Part shown: piece after piece, positions 8,846 through 18,086 of the stretch | How positions within the stretch are numbered: the stretch's first letter is position 1 | How the letters are laid out: each line of letters starts with the position of its first letter | Notes under the pieces: generated by a model | Told to the model about the DNA's origin: nothing | What the model saw: only the letters and a program-made list of their open reading frames with translations | Database searches by the model: none | Source: Neocallimastix lanati (nom. inval.) | Lineage: Eukaryota; Neocallimastigomycota; Neocallimastigomycetes; Neocallimastigales; Neocallimastigaceae | NCBI GenBank assembly: GCA_016946835.1 | Contig: JACVTC010000355.1 | Span: 1 to 39,614 of the forward strand | Direction: 5' to 3' | DNA length: 39,614 nucleotides | Translations under genes and position numbers: made by a program

Positions 8846-10150
8846 ATGGCGGACGCTTCGAAAATTAGAAGAGACTTACCATACTTAGCAAATTATGGTA
8901 AGGACATAGATTCTTGGATAGAAGATTTCAAAAATGTTATGGAAATTTACAACATTGAGGAACCAAACAGAATTTTTATTTGGGTAAAGAACGCAGTAGA
9001 GGCTGACATAAAAAACCTTTTAAAATCTTTATGTACTACAAGAAATAATGTTAAAAGGTTTCCCTCATATAAAGAAATCCAGAGAGCCATTGAAGATTAT
9101 TTAGAAATTACTCAAAATGATAAGTGTTCAATTTTAAAGGCCTTAAAAATAAAAAGAAATGAAACAATTAAAGGATTTAATTATAATTATTTAACTCTTT
9201 ATCATCGACTTGACTTGGAATATAAAAAATTAATATGTGTCGATGATTATTTAAATGCTATACATGATAGGGTATATGTACATTCTCAAGTAATTTTGGC
9301 CAACTGTAAAACATTAACAGAAGCGTTCGAAGTAGCAGAACGTGCAGAAAAAGCTGAAGTACGAACTATAACAAACAAAAATTCTCAGAATGTTATGGTA
9401 TATCAAAACAACATAAATAAAAATAATAACAATTTATTAAATCATCCAATTTATAGGAGCTTAAGAGAACATGGAAATAATTTAGATAATTCATATCAAG
9501 CGTCATCATATGTTATGGGTTATATAAATGAAAACTCCACCAATAATAGAATGTTTACACCAGGTAGATATAGTAACTATAAAAATAAAAGTTTTAATAA
9601 TAATAATAATTATTATCACGGAGTAGAACAAATTCAACAAAATAATACTTATGATACAAGAAGATTCTATAATAACTACGAACCAAAAGCTAGAAAATCA
9701 GTTATGTGTTACTCATGTAAACAAGTAGGACATAAAGCTTATGAATGTCCTAATAATAAAAATAATGGTAGTAATAGAAATAATAATCTTTATAATGTGA
9801 ATAATAATGATATGGGTAATAATTATAATAATAATTTTGATTATAATAATAATAGTAATAAATATAACAATTATTATAATAATAGTAATAAAAATGGCTA
9901 CAATAATTCTTTTAATGGTAGTAATTATTACTTTAATAAAAATAATAAATTTACTGGAAATAATATTGCTAATAGAAATAATAATAATTTTAATGAGAAT
10001 AATATTCCCACTGGAAATAATAATTTTAATAGAAATTCTAATGGAATAAATCAGGATATTAATACTACTAGTTCAAATATTAATAGTAATTTCAAAGCTA
10101 ATGTAAATAATAATAATAATAATGGAGATAGCTTTAATAATTTAAACTAA
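8846..10150 (+). CDS. Cys-1 Gag (capsid and nucleocapsid)
   Basis: This 434-residue structural protein is predicted to assemble the virus-like particle and bind the genomic RNA. Residues 1 to about 170 form the capsid-like region, similar to Cys-2 Gag (for example DIDSWIEDF against DIDSWCEEF, and AERAEKAE against AERAEEIG). A CCHC zinc knuckle CYSCKQVGHKAYECP sits near residues 288-301. The C-terminal 130 residues are almost entirely Asn with Asn-coding AAT runs, an expansion absent from Cys-2. The ORF ends at TAA, immediately after the slippery heptamer TTTAAAC. The start at 8846 is the first ATG after the leader and matches the Cys-2 N-terminus in register. Confidence 0.93.
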   Translation: MADASKIRRDLPYLANYGKDIDSWIEDFKNVMEIYNIEEPNRIFIWVKNAVEADIKNLLKSLCTTRNNVKRFPSYKEIQRAIEDYLEITQNDKCSILKALKIKRNETIKGFNYNYLTLYHRLDLEYKKLICVDDYLNAIHDRVYVHSQVILANCKTLTEAFEVAERAEKAEVRTITNKNSQNVMVYQNNINKNNNNLLNHPIYRSLREHGNNLDNSYQASSYVMGYINENSTNNRMFTPGRYSNYKNKSFNNNNNYYHGVEQIQQNNTYDTRRFYNNYEPKARKSVMCYSCKQVGHKAYECPNNKNNGSNRNNNLYNVNNNDMGNNYNNNFDYNNNSNKYNNYYNNSNKNGYNNSFNGSNYYFNKNNKFTGNNIANRNNNNFNENNIPTGNNNFNRNSNGINQDINTTSSNINSNFKANVNNNNNNGDSFNNLN

Positions 10151-10173
10151 ATAATGGGAGAAGGACAACTCCC
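10141..10173 (+). promoter_or_regulatory. Cys-1 -1 ribosomal frameshift signal
   Basis: TTTAAAC (10141-10147) is phased T TTA AAC in the Gag frame, and the next codon is the Gag stop TAA. After an 8-nt spacer a hairpin GGGAG (10156-10160)/CTCCC (10169-10173) follows. The -1 frame is open from here through 11565 and begins with residues conserved in Cys-2 (GRR-TP-NQTK). UUUAAAC is a well-known -1 slippery site. Cys-2 has the same heptamer, spacer and stem. Confidence 0.88.
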
Positions 10174-11565
10174 GTTAACCAAACCAAACTTCAAACTTAT
10201 AATAAAAATAATAGTATTAATGAAGAATATGTAAATTTAACATACTCTCCCAAGTTAAATAATAATACTATGAAAATAAAAAATAATTATAATAATACTA
10301 ATGATAATAATTTACATAATAATAATAATAATAATAACTTACATAATAATAATAATAATAATAATAATTCATATAATGCTAGTGCAACTTCAAATAATGA
10401 TGTAATAAATAATGGATATCCTTATAATGATAATTCACATAATTATGATATAAACAATAATTATTTAAATAAGAATAATAAAATAAATTATACAAACAGT
10501 TTATTTGATGATAATCATACAAGTATTGATAATATTTATTCCAATAATAATAATAATAATAACTTAAATAATATAGAATATCTTAGTAAGAATACTAGTA
10601 ACGGTTATAAATTAAATAATAGTAATCATAACAACATCTATGAAAATGACACTATTAATAAACAAGTTAACAATGATGTTAATATAAATAATACTTATAA
10701 AAATAATAATGATGATCAAAGTAACAATGAAATTGATTTAAATAGAATTTCTATAAATGATAATGAAAAGAAAATTAATAATGAACCTAATTCAAATAAT
10801 ATTTATAATAATTTTGATAATTACCATAATGAGGAAATTATCGCTGTTGCCCAAAAGAAAGGTAAAAATAATTCAATAAAAATCTCCCCATATACCAAAG
10901 AAATAAAGAAAAAGCTTATAGATAATCCAGTTCCAATTATTACAAATGCTATGAAGAAAAATACTATTATGAAAAGAAAATTAAACGTTAATAAATTAGC
11001 AACTACAGGAACACCTGATATGATAATAGATGAGGGAGGAACGAATGTCAAACTATCAACAGAAAAAGAAGAAGGTAAAGAATTTAAAGAAAATAAAGAT
11101 CATAAAAATGTTACTTTCAATGAATCTATTGAAATTTTTGAGGATTCACAACCACCAACTAATCAAACAATAACTAATAATAATACAAATAAATTAGAAT
11201 ATTTGGATCTTTCTTATATCAATCAACCAAATATTAGAAATGTAAAAAAAGCGAATAAATTGAATAAAATAAATGAAATACTGAGCAGTAACAAAGATGA
11301 TATACCCATCAATGTTAAAAGTTATTCCAAGCCAGAGAAACACATAAAAATGATGGAAGATTTTAATGAATTTAAAATTAAGGACTTTATCAAGGAAGTA
11401 GCATCAACCGAAGTCATAACGAAGTTAGTATATTTGTTAGACCTGTTTCCAAAGTTCAGGTCAGAATTTACAAAAGCATTAAAATTAACCGAAGGAAAAG
11501 AGAAAATAAAGAAAAATTTGAATACATCTTTTAATAAATGTAATGACAATTATAAGCCAACATAA
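10141..11565 (+). CDS. Cys-1 Gag-Pol linker region (read by -1 frameshift)
   Basis: This is the -1 frame downstream of Gag. An ATG occurs at 10270, but the frame is open from the slippery site, so I treat it as a frameshift extension of Gag. The first 200 residues are low-complexity Asn-rich. The last 120 (from about IDEGGTNVKL) contain IKDFIKEVASTEVITKLVYLL and LFPKFRSEFTKALKL, which match the segment before protease in Cys-2 (LLDVSPKLRADFIKALKL). In Cys-2 the equivalent region is continuous with Pol, but here it stops at 11563-11565, overlapping the Pol ORF by 23 nt in the +1 frame. Its function beyond a linker is unknown. Confidence 0.8.
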   Translation, partial: FKLNNGRRTTPVNQTKLQTYNKNNSINEEYVNLTYSPKLNNNTMKIKNNYNNTNDNNLHNNNNNNNLHNNNNNNNNSYNASATSNNDVINNGYPYNDNSHNYDINNNYLNKNNKINYTNSLFDDNHTSIDNIYSNNNNNNNLNNIEYLSKNTSNGYKLNNSNHNNIYENDTINKQVNNDVNINNTYKNNNDDQSNNEIDLNRISINDNEKKINNEPNSNNIYNNFDNYHNEEIIAVAQKKGKNNSIKISPYTKEIKKKLIDNPVPIITNAMKKNTIMKRKLNVNKLATTGTPDMIIDEGGTNVKLSTEKEEGKEFKENKDHKNVTFNESIEIFEDSQPPTNQTITNNNTNKLEYLDLSYINQPNIRNVKKANKLNKINEILSSNKDDIPINVKSYSKPEKHIKMMEDFNEFKIKDFIKEVASTEVITKLVYLLDLFPKFRSEFTKALKLTEGKEKIKKNLNTSFNKCNDNYKPT

Positions 11566-14500
11566 AGTGATTAAAGTTAAAGGCACTGTGGATAAGAAAC
11601 CAGCTGAAATTTTCTTGGACTCGTGTGCTAGCGTTAATTTGATTACCACTACGGCTTTAAAAAAATTTAAAATTAATAAAAATCCTATTGGGAGAATATC
11701 CGAAAAAATTTTTCAGGTATATTCCAACAATTCAACTTGTTCAGATATTTATGAACTAAAAATATCTATTGGAAATTACACTTTTATCGATTACTTTAGG
11801 AAAATTGATAAGGATGATATCTTTGATATATTAATAGGTATTGACACACTTAAACGAAATAGATTTGATATAAATTTAGTTAATGATACCTTATATCATA
11901 TTGATGAAAATAATAATCCTATAGAATTAGCTTCTTTATTTTATGATGTTAGCTTGAGTCCTTCTGAAAGTACAAATAGAATTAATGACGAAGAAAATAA
12001 TATGAATAAGGAGAATAATATAAATAATAATTCTTCTGAAGAGAATGATGAGGATTCTGAAACTAGTTGGAGTGACAATGATAATAATAATGATAATAAT
12101 AATATACTTTTTACATATGCTAAATCAGAGTTACCTAATATTAACATAAATAATTTTAATGTAAAATTACCTTTCTTTAATAGTGTCGACATCGATAAAG
12201 AAAATAATATCAAAATAAAAACGAATAATAATAAGAATGATGATAAAATTGACAATTATAAAATAAATGATCATAAAATTAATTCTAAAGTTACAAACAA
12301 TATAAATCCCATACTACATTCTAAACTTCCATCAAAAATCGATTCTGATCAAAACGGCAATAACAAATTAAATAGTAATTATAAATTAGTAGATAGAAAT
12401 ATTGAAAGGAAAGAATATAAGAATAAAACGGTTGATATTACAACACAATTGATTCCATCTCTTTTATTAATAACTAATGAAGTACTACATAATGAAAACG
12501 AGGTTTGCACAGACGACACAATATCTAAACTGGAAATGATTCACTCTATTGTAAAAAAATTACCAGAAAATTTGAAAGCTGATGTAGAAAAATTATTTTT
12601 AAATTATATTAGTGTTCTTGCACTGAAAACTGACGATTTGGGTTCGTCAAAGCTATATCCTCATAGAATTAATTTAATACCAGGAACAACACCTATTAAA
12701 CAGAGGGCCTACCGTATTTCAAAAGTGCAAGCTGATGCACTTAAAAAGGAATTAATTAAACTTATAAATAATAACTTAATTGTCCCTTCTAGTTCTCCTT
12801 GGTCTTCTCCTGTAGTACTGGTACCGAAAAAGAATGGTCAAGTGAGAATGTGTGTTGACTACAGGAAGATTAATAATTGTACATTAAAGGACGCTTATGC
12901 ACTTCCTTTAATAGATGATATACTTTACTATGTTAGCGGTGATATTTCTATTTTGTCTACTATTGATCTCTTCTCAGGGTACCATCAGATTCCTATGCAT
13001 TCTGATGATAAAGATATCACTTGCTTTACGACCATTTACGGAAACTTTAATTTTGAAGTTATGCCTTTTGGACTATGCAACGCTCCCGCTACTTTTCAAA
13101 GGGAGATGAACAGAATATTTTTTGATTTAATCGGAGTATGTGTTTTTATTTACATAGATGACTTAGTTATTTATTCTCCTTCATTAGATCAACACATCAA
13201 AGACCTAGAAAAAGTATTCCTCATTCTTGCTAATAATGGATTAAAAGTGAATTTTGAAAAATGTGATTTCTTTAAAGAAGAAGTTGAGCTCCTTGGTCAT
13301 ACTCTTTCTACTAAGGGTATAAAACCTATGAATTCTAAAATAAAAGTTATTGCTAATTGGTTACCTCCTTCTAATTTAAAACAGTTACGTTCTTTCTTAG
13401 GGGCAATTGGATATTACCGGAAATTCATTAGCCATTTTGCCCAAATTGCTAAACCTTTATATGATTTAACAAAAAAGAATGTTCCTTTTGTTTGGTCTAC
13501 CGAATCTAATAATGCATTTGAATTTTTAAAAATTCGTCTTATTAATGCACCTATATTGTCACCTCCAAATTTTGATAAACCATTTATTGTTCGTTCAGAT
13601 GCATCTAAATCAGGAATTGGCGGGGTACTACTTCAGTTAGACGATGACAACATTGAGAAGCCATTATATTATGAAAGTAGGACACTTTCCAATTCTGAAA
13701 TCAATTATAGCATTACAGAACTTGAGGGGCTTGCCGCATTTTACTGTGTCATGAAATTTAAACCTTTTCTCACTGGTAATAGTTTTGAGACAATTCTTTA
13801 TACCGATCATAAGCCTTTAGTTTACATATTTAAAAATAAAGAACCTTCTTCAGCAAGGCATGTCAAATGGATAACTGAGTTAAGTATTTTAAAAATTAAA
13901 GTGTTATATGAAGAGGGGAGGAGGAATGTAGTTGCTGATGCACTATCTAGATTACATTCTAACAATGAAAAATATATAATCAAAAATATAAAAAATGATG
14001 ATAAACATATAAAAAATAAAAATAAAAGAAATAATATAAAAAATTATAATAAAGATGTATTCAACCAAGTTATAAATAATGAAATTCAAAATTGTGAAAT
14101 TAAAAATAATGAAGAAATTAGAAATAAGAAAAATACTAAAATTAATAAAATAAAAGAGTTAGTGGATGAAATTAAGATCAATAGTAATAATGAAAATTAC
14201 AAAATGGAATATGAGGAAATTAAAAATAATGTAAATAACATTAATAAGTTTAATAATAAATTACATAATAATAATAGTGAAAATAATGGAGTGAAAAATA
14301 AATTGAATGTGAATTATATGGTATTTCAAACTGAAGAAAATAATAAACATAGTTTTAATAATAATGATAATAATAATAATAATATTAATCATGTTAATAC
14401 TAATAATAATGATATTGATGATAGTACTGAAATACTAAATGATTTCTATAAAAAAATAATAAACCAGAAATTTGTATTAATTGATGGAGTTCAGTATTAT

Positions 14501-15614
14501 AAAGATAATAATGAATTAAGAAAAGTAATATTTAATGATAATGAAAAATGGGAACTTATTAGTAAAGCTCATTGTTTAGGACATGAAGGTAACTTTAAAA
14601 CCTACCATCGTTTGAAAAGGAACTATTATTGGATAGGAATGAATAAGGATATCAGATTATTTATTAAATCTTGTCATGTATGTCAATTATGTAAACCACA
14701 ACCACCGAATGTATTTACAGAAGATTTAGCTACACCCCCAGGTCTACCTTTTACTCGGGTAGGATTGGATTTAGTTGGACCCTTATACGAATCTTTCAGA
14801 GGTAATAAATATATAATAGTACTTGTAGATTATTTAACAAAATGGGTGGAAGCTGAAGCATTAGCCAAAACAGAATCAGAAGATGTCATTAGATTTTTAA
14901 ATAATATATTTTCAAGACACGGGATTCCAGAGATATTAATTACTGATAATGGCCCGCAATTCATATCTGATAAAACAAAAGCTTTCCTAGATTTAAATGA
15001 TGTCTATGTACATTATATTAGTACTTATCATCCTGCTTCTAACGGAGAAGTTGAAAACAGGAATAGAGAAATAGTCAAATATATTAGAATTCTTAAAAGC
15101 CAATTTAAAGAATTAAGTAAACAAAATCAAGAATGGGATGATATTTTACCTAGTGCACTTTGGGCTTTAAGAACAACAAAAAATGAAGTTACTAAATTTA
15201 GTAGTTTCGAATTACTCTATGGTAGGAAAGACTTACAACCATTTGAATTAGCAATTAATATTGACAAAAGATTTCCTGAAGAATCAGAAGAAGAATATTT
15301 TGTTCGAAAATTTATTAATCACCATAATTGGATTTCTGAAGCAATCAAAAATATTGAAACTGCAAATGAATTATGGAAAGATAGGAGAAGACAGATTAAA
15401 AGATTAAGAAGTGAATTCAAACCAGGAGACCTAGTTTTAGTTAGAAATTTCAATCGAAGGAAACTAGACCCTTATTATATCGGACCATTAAAAATAGTTA
15501 AACAGCAATTTAATACTGTCACAGTATGTGATCCTTATACGAACGAAATTGCAGAGAGAAACATTCATCTAAAAAATGTAATTCCATATATTAGTAATTT
15601 CCTAAATTATAATC

Positions 15615-15619
<5 letters not shown>
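11543..15619 (+). CDS. Cys-1 Pol polyprotein (protease, RT, RNase H, integrase)
   Basis: The 1358-residue ORF starts right before protease: FLDSCASVNLI (Asp26) has Cys where retropepsins have Gly. RT has VDYRKIN, TIDLFSGYHQIP and YIDD near residue 536. RNase H has SDAS (about 685) and YTDHKPL. An Asn/Lys-rich insert of roughly 160 residues (13960-14450) separates RNase H from integrase and is missing in Cys-2. Integrase has the HHCC finger (HCLGHEG to CHVCQLC, about 1010-1052), then LDLVGP, TDNGPQF and NGEVENR for D,D,E, then the GPY-type module YYIGPLKIVKQQFNTV. No chromodomain follows. The frame is +1 relative to the linker ORF, so expression needs a second recoding event, reinitiation at the 11543 ATG, or the copy is mutated. 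The TAA runs into a 51-nt poly(A). Confidence 0.93.
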
Positions 15620-15670
<51 letters not shown>

Positions 15671-15835
15671 ATGATATATATATAAAAAAAAAAATTTTGA
15701 TATATATAAAAAATATAAAAAAAAAAATATATAAAAAAAATATTATAAAATATATAATAGTATTATTAGTTTAATAAATATTTTAATATGCTTATAGACT
15801 TCAAGGGACGAAGTCTAAGCTAAGTGGGGGCATCT
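15618..15835 (+). promoter_or_regulatory. Cys-1 3' untranslated region: poly(A), hairpin and PPT
   Basis: A-tract at 15618-15668, AT-rich spacer, then a hairpin TAGACTTC/GAAGTCTA (stem arms within 15795-15817, loop AAGGGAC) and the purine stretch AAGTGGGGG directly before the LTR. Cys-2 has the same hairpin and the same GGGG-containing tract. Confidence 0.8.
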
Positions 15836-16453
15836 TGATGCATGTCCAGTAAAAATAATAGAAAATAATAGAAAAATTATTTAGAAAAATTATTAATATA
15901 AATATTTATTAAAAATTTATTTTATATAATGAATCTTAAAATATATTATTAATATATTATTAAAGATAATTTATTATTATTAATTATTAAAATATTAAAT
16001 TAAATAATAATATTAAAAAATATTAAAAGAATTGTTGATAATATAGTAAAATTAGTTATATTAATTATAACGGAGATTGAATGTTTAATTAAATTGATGT
16101 TAATATTAAAATAATTTTTAAATAATGTTAAACAATATGAATTAATAGTTATAAGTAAAAAGTTATGAATATTTATATTTATTAATTAATTTTAGTGTTT
16201 CGATAAATAAAATTTATAAAATTAGTAAAAAATATAATTATGAAAATAATTTATAAATAAATATTTTCTTTTTTTTTAAGGAATAATAATAAAACATGTA
16301 TTTTTTTTTTATGATAAAATATAATAAATAAAATAATAAAAGATAAATAAATAAAAAGTAAATATAATTATTGTAATATAATATTCTTGGAGTAATTCCC
16401 TTTTGCACAAACGCCCAACTAACATATACGGTATTTAATAAAATATCGTATCA
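15836..16453 (+). repeat. Cys-1 3' LTR
   Basis: A 618-bp copy of 7245-7863 ending GTATCA. It is followed by the TTAA target duplication. Confidence 0.95.
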
Positions 16454-16457
16454 TTAA

Positions 16458-16536
16458 TTATTTATTTTAAAACTTTATTGAAAAATAATACTAAATATTA
16501 AAATAATAAAATAATTGTAATTATTAATTCTGTTAT
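16458..16536 (-). repeat. Chr-1-type 5' LTR, outer end beyond Cys-1
   Basis: Continues the interrupted LTR. It aligns with 1018-1101 and ends CTGTTAT. This ~80-bp stretch differs from the 3' LTR at eight or nine places by eye, while the part left of Cys-1 differs at about four in 560 bp. See findings. Confidence 0.8.
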
Positions 16537-16689
16537 AAATATTAATAATTATTTTAAATTTTATAATTAATAAAAAAATATTTCTAATAAAACGAATTAT
16601 TTATACAGATAGTGTAAACCTATTGAGTTTTCTCCTTTCTGTGTTTCTATATCTCATCCCGCCTTTACAATAGAAGCACCTCCGTTACA
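16537..16689 (+). repeat. LTR-G: truncated LTR end plus primer site remnant
   Basis: Resembles the last 150 bp of the Chr-3 LTR (AAAACGAATTA, then AGTGTA-ACCTATTGAG) and ends CTTTACA near 16669. Next comes ATAGAAGCACC, related to the Chr-3 primer site ATAAAAGCACC. GTGTTTCTAT at 16641-16650 is complementary to it with one G-U pair, again as in self-priming. The internal region stops within about 10 bp, at CCGTTACA, before copia sequence starts. The rest of this element is absent. Confidence 0.6.
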
Positions 16690-16885
16690 GGTATAAAAGA
16701 ATAAAAAATATATTTGATAAAACTATAAAATATATTAAAACGGATAATGGACTTGAATTCGCGAATTCGAAATTTAGAGAATTTTTAAATAACGAAGGTA
16801 TTGTTCATCAACTTACAGTACCTTATAATCCACAACAAAACGGAAGGGTTGAAAGGCTTAATGGAACTGTTATTAGTAATGCTAG
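16690..16885 (+). pseudogene. Cop-1 integrase core, left half (Ty1/copia)
   Basis: An open frame carrying the integrase catalytic core: TDNGLEF holds the second Asp and NPQQNGRVERLNG the Glu, with 35 residues between them as in D,D(35)E. The first Asp, the zinc finger, protease and Gag are missing upstream, where LTR-G abuts. The frame breaks at 16885 within codons for ISNAS. It resumes in register at 36550, where the sequence restarts with the duplicated GCTAG and reads ASAMLEDAKLSRRFWEDA, a typical copia integrase continuation. So this is one gene split by the Chr-3 nest. Confidence 0.88.
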
Positions 16886-17498
16886 TGTATGTAAAATATT
16901 TAATAATTTGAATACGTATTTAAATGTAATGTAATGTAAATTATTGTGGATAAAAATGTTTTCCAAATTTTTAATATAAATTTAAATGTATTCCAAATTA
17001 TTAATTTAAATAATTTTCTCAAAAATTTATGCCTAAATTATTTGGAGAATTTACGTAACAATTACTCAGTTGAATCACGAAACTTCATAAATTAAAAAAT
17101 AATTAGTCATTAATTAGTTAAATTAAAATAATTAAAGAAATATTGCCTTTTCCGTTTGTTTACAAAAACTTGCCGTTTTGTTTACTTGTCTTTTAAATTA
17201 TAGAAATTCTAAAAATAAAAATAGCAAGTTGTGGTTTAGTAAATTGGTTTTCACAACTTGGCAAAATTTAAATTAAATATATGGATAGAATATATTTAAT
17301 CATATAATTAATGAATTAAACTCTAAATTTTCTTCATAGAAAATTTTAGAAAAATTAGATAGTTTTAAATAGGATTTATATTAAAATAATTCATAACATT
17401 TCATGTAATTTATTATATAATGTAATTGATAATATAAAATAATATGTTTATATAATTTATTAAAATTTATTTTGATTTAAAACTTTATTTTGAAAAAG

Positions 17499-17544
17499 TA
17501 TAAAAAGAGTTAATTTTTCAACTATTGAACGATAGTTGGAAAAT
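17499..17544 (+). promoter_or_regulatory. Chr-2 core promoter and self-primer sequence
   Basis: TATAAAAA at 17499-17506 is followed 35 nt later by AGTTGGAAAAT (17534-17544), the place where a Pol II transcript would start. That 11-mer is the exact reverse complement of the first 11 bases after the LTR (17857-17867). It also lies in a hairpin CAACTAT/ATAGTTG. Confidence 0.75.
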
Positions 17545-17642
17545 CGTATAGAATAGGAAAATTTAAATTTTATTATTAGTTTCGTAACTATTATTAGAAT
17601 AGTTACTTTCTTATAAAACAATTATATTATAGTTTGTAAAAC

Positions 17643-17692
17643 CTTAACTGCTAGTGGGAACTCCGGAAAGGACCCTGCGTTACCCAGTTAAG
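17643..17692 (+). other. GC-rich stem-loop in Chr-2 R/U5
   Basis: Perfect outer stem CTTAACTG/CAGTTAAG encloses a GC-rich 34-nt interior (with GTGGGAACTCC and GGACCCTGCG) in otherwise AT-rich DNA. The 3' LTR has the same sequence at 23508-23557. It would be present at both ends of the RNA. Its role is unknown. Confidence 0.6.
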
Positions 17693-17856
17693 TGGTTGTT
17701 GAAAATTAGTTAATAAATAAAATAAATAAATAAAAGAAATTAAAAAAAAGAAAATAATTAATTAAATAATAGAGGTTTAAGATATAGTGTTATTAGTGTA
17801 GTAAAGTTAGTTTAGAATAGCCACAAACCTAGACTTGATAAGTATTTTATTTTACA

Positions 17857-17867
17857 ATTTTCCAACT
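17857..17867 (+). promoter_or_regulatory. Chr-2 self-priming primer-binding site
   Basis: ATTTTCCAACT starts at the first base after the 5' LTR and pairs perfectly over 11 bp with AGTTGGAAAAT in the LTR. Tf1 of fission yeast uses an 11-nt self-primer in the same geometry. No tRNA-type TGG site is adjacent. The rest of the leader (17868-18086) has a 42-nt poly(A) tract at 17942-17983. Confidence 0.8.
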
Positions 17868-17936
17868 CTTTAGAATAGAAGTTTACCTTTGTGGCATTGT
17901 TAAGAAATAAGGAATAGTTAATATTTTTAGTTTTAG

Positions 17937-17986
<50 letters not shown>

Positions 17987-18086
17987 AGTTTAAAATTAGT
18001 AATAGTAAATAAAGGTGGATTTAATAATTAGATATAGTATAGTATATAGTTTATTGTTTAGTAATAAAAATAGGTTTATAAATAGA

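Larger units (their letters stand above)
7245..16453 (+). mobile_element. Cys-1: Ty3/gypsy element, plus strand, nearly intact
   Basis: Near-identical LTRs at 7245-7863 and 15836-16453 flank Gag, a -1 frameshift site, an Asn-rich linker ORF and Pol. Termini are TGATGC...GTATCA. The flanking TTAA (7241-7244 and 16454-16457) is a 4-bp target-site duplication. Removing the element rejoins a Chr-1-type LTR. The two LTRs differ, by eye, by one substitution and one T-run length change, so the insertion is recent. Confidence 0.95.
16890..17856 (+). repeat. Chr-2 5' LTR
   Basis: 967-bp LTR with a TATA box at 17499-17506, the predicted RNA start near 17534, and a GC-rich structured element at 17643-17692 inside the R/U5 part. 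It is paired with 22755-23721. Confidence 0.95.

Noticed and set aside
10270-11565. An independent second protein starting at the ATG at 10270
   Set aside because: The frame is open all the way from the TTTAAAC site and its first residues match the Cys-2 frameshift product, so a Gag extension is simpler.
16537-16689. LTR-G as the 5' LTR of the copia element Cop-1
   Set aside because: Its end and primer-site remnant resemble Chr-3, not a copia tRNA primer site, and the step to integrase would need loss of Gag, protease and the integrase N-terminus. Possible, but a truncated Chr-type LTR fits better.
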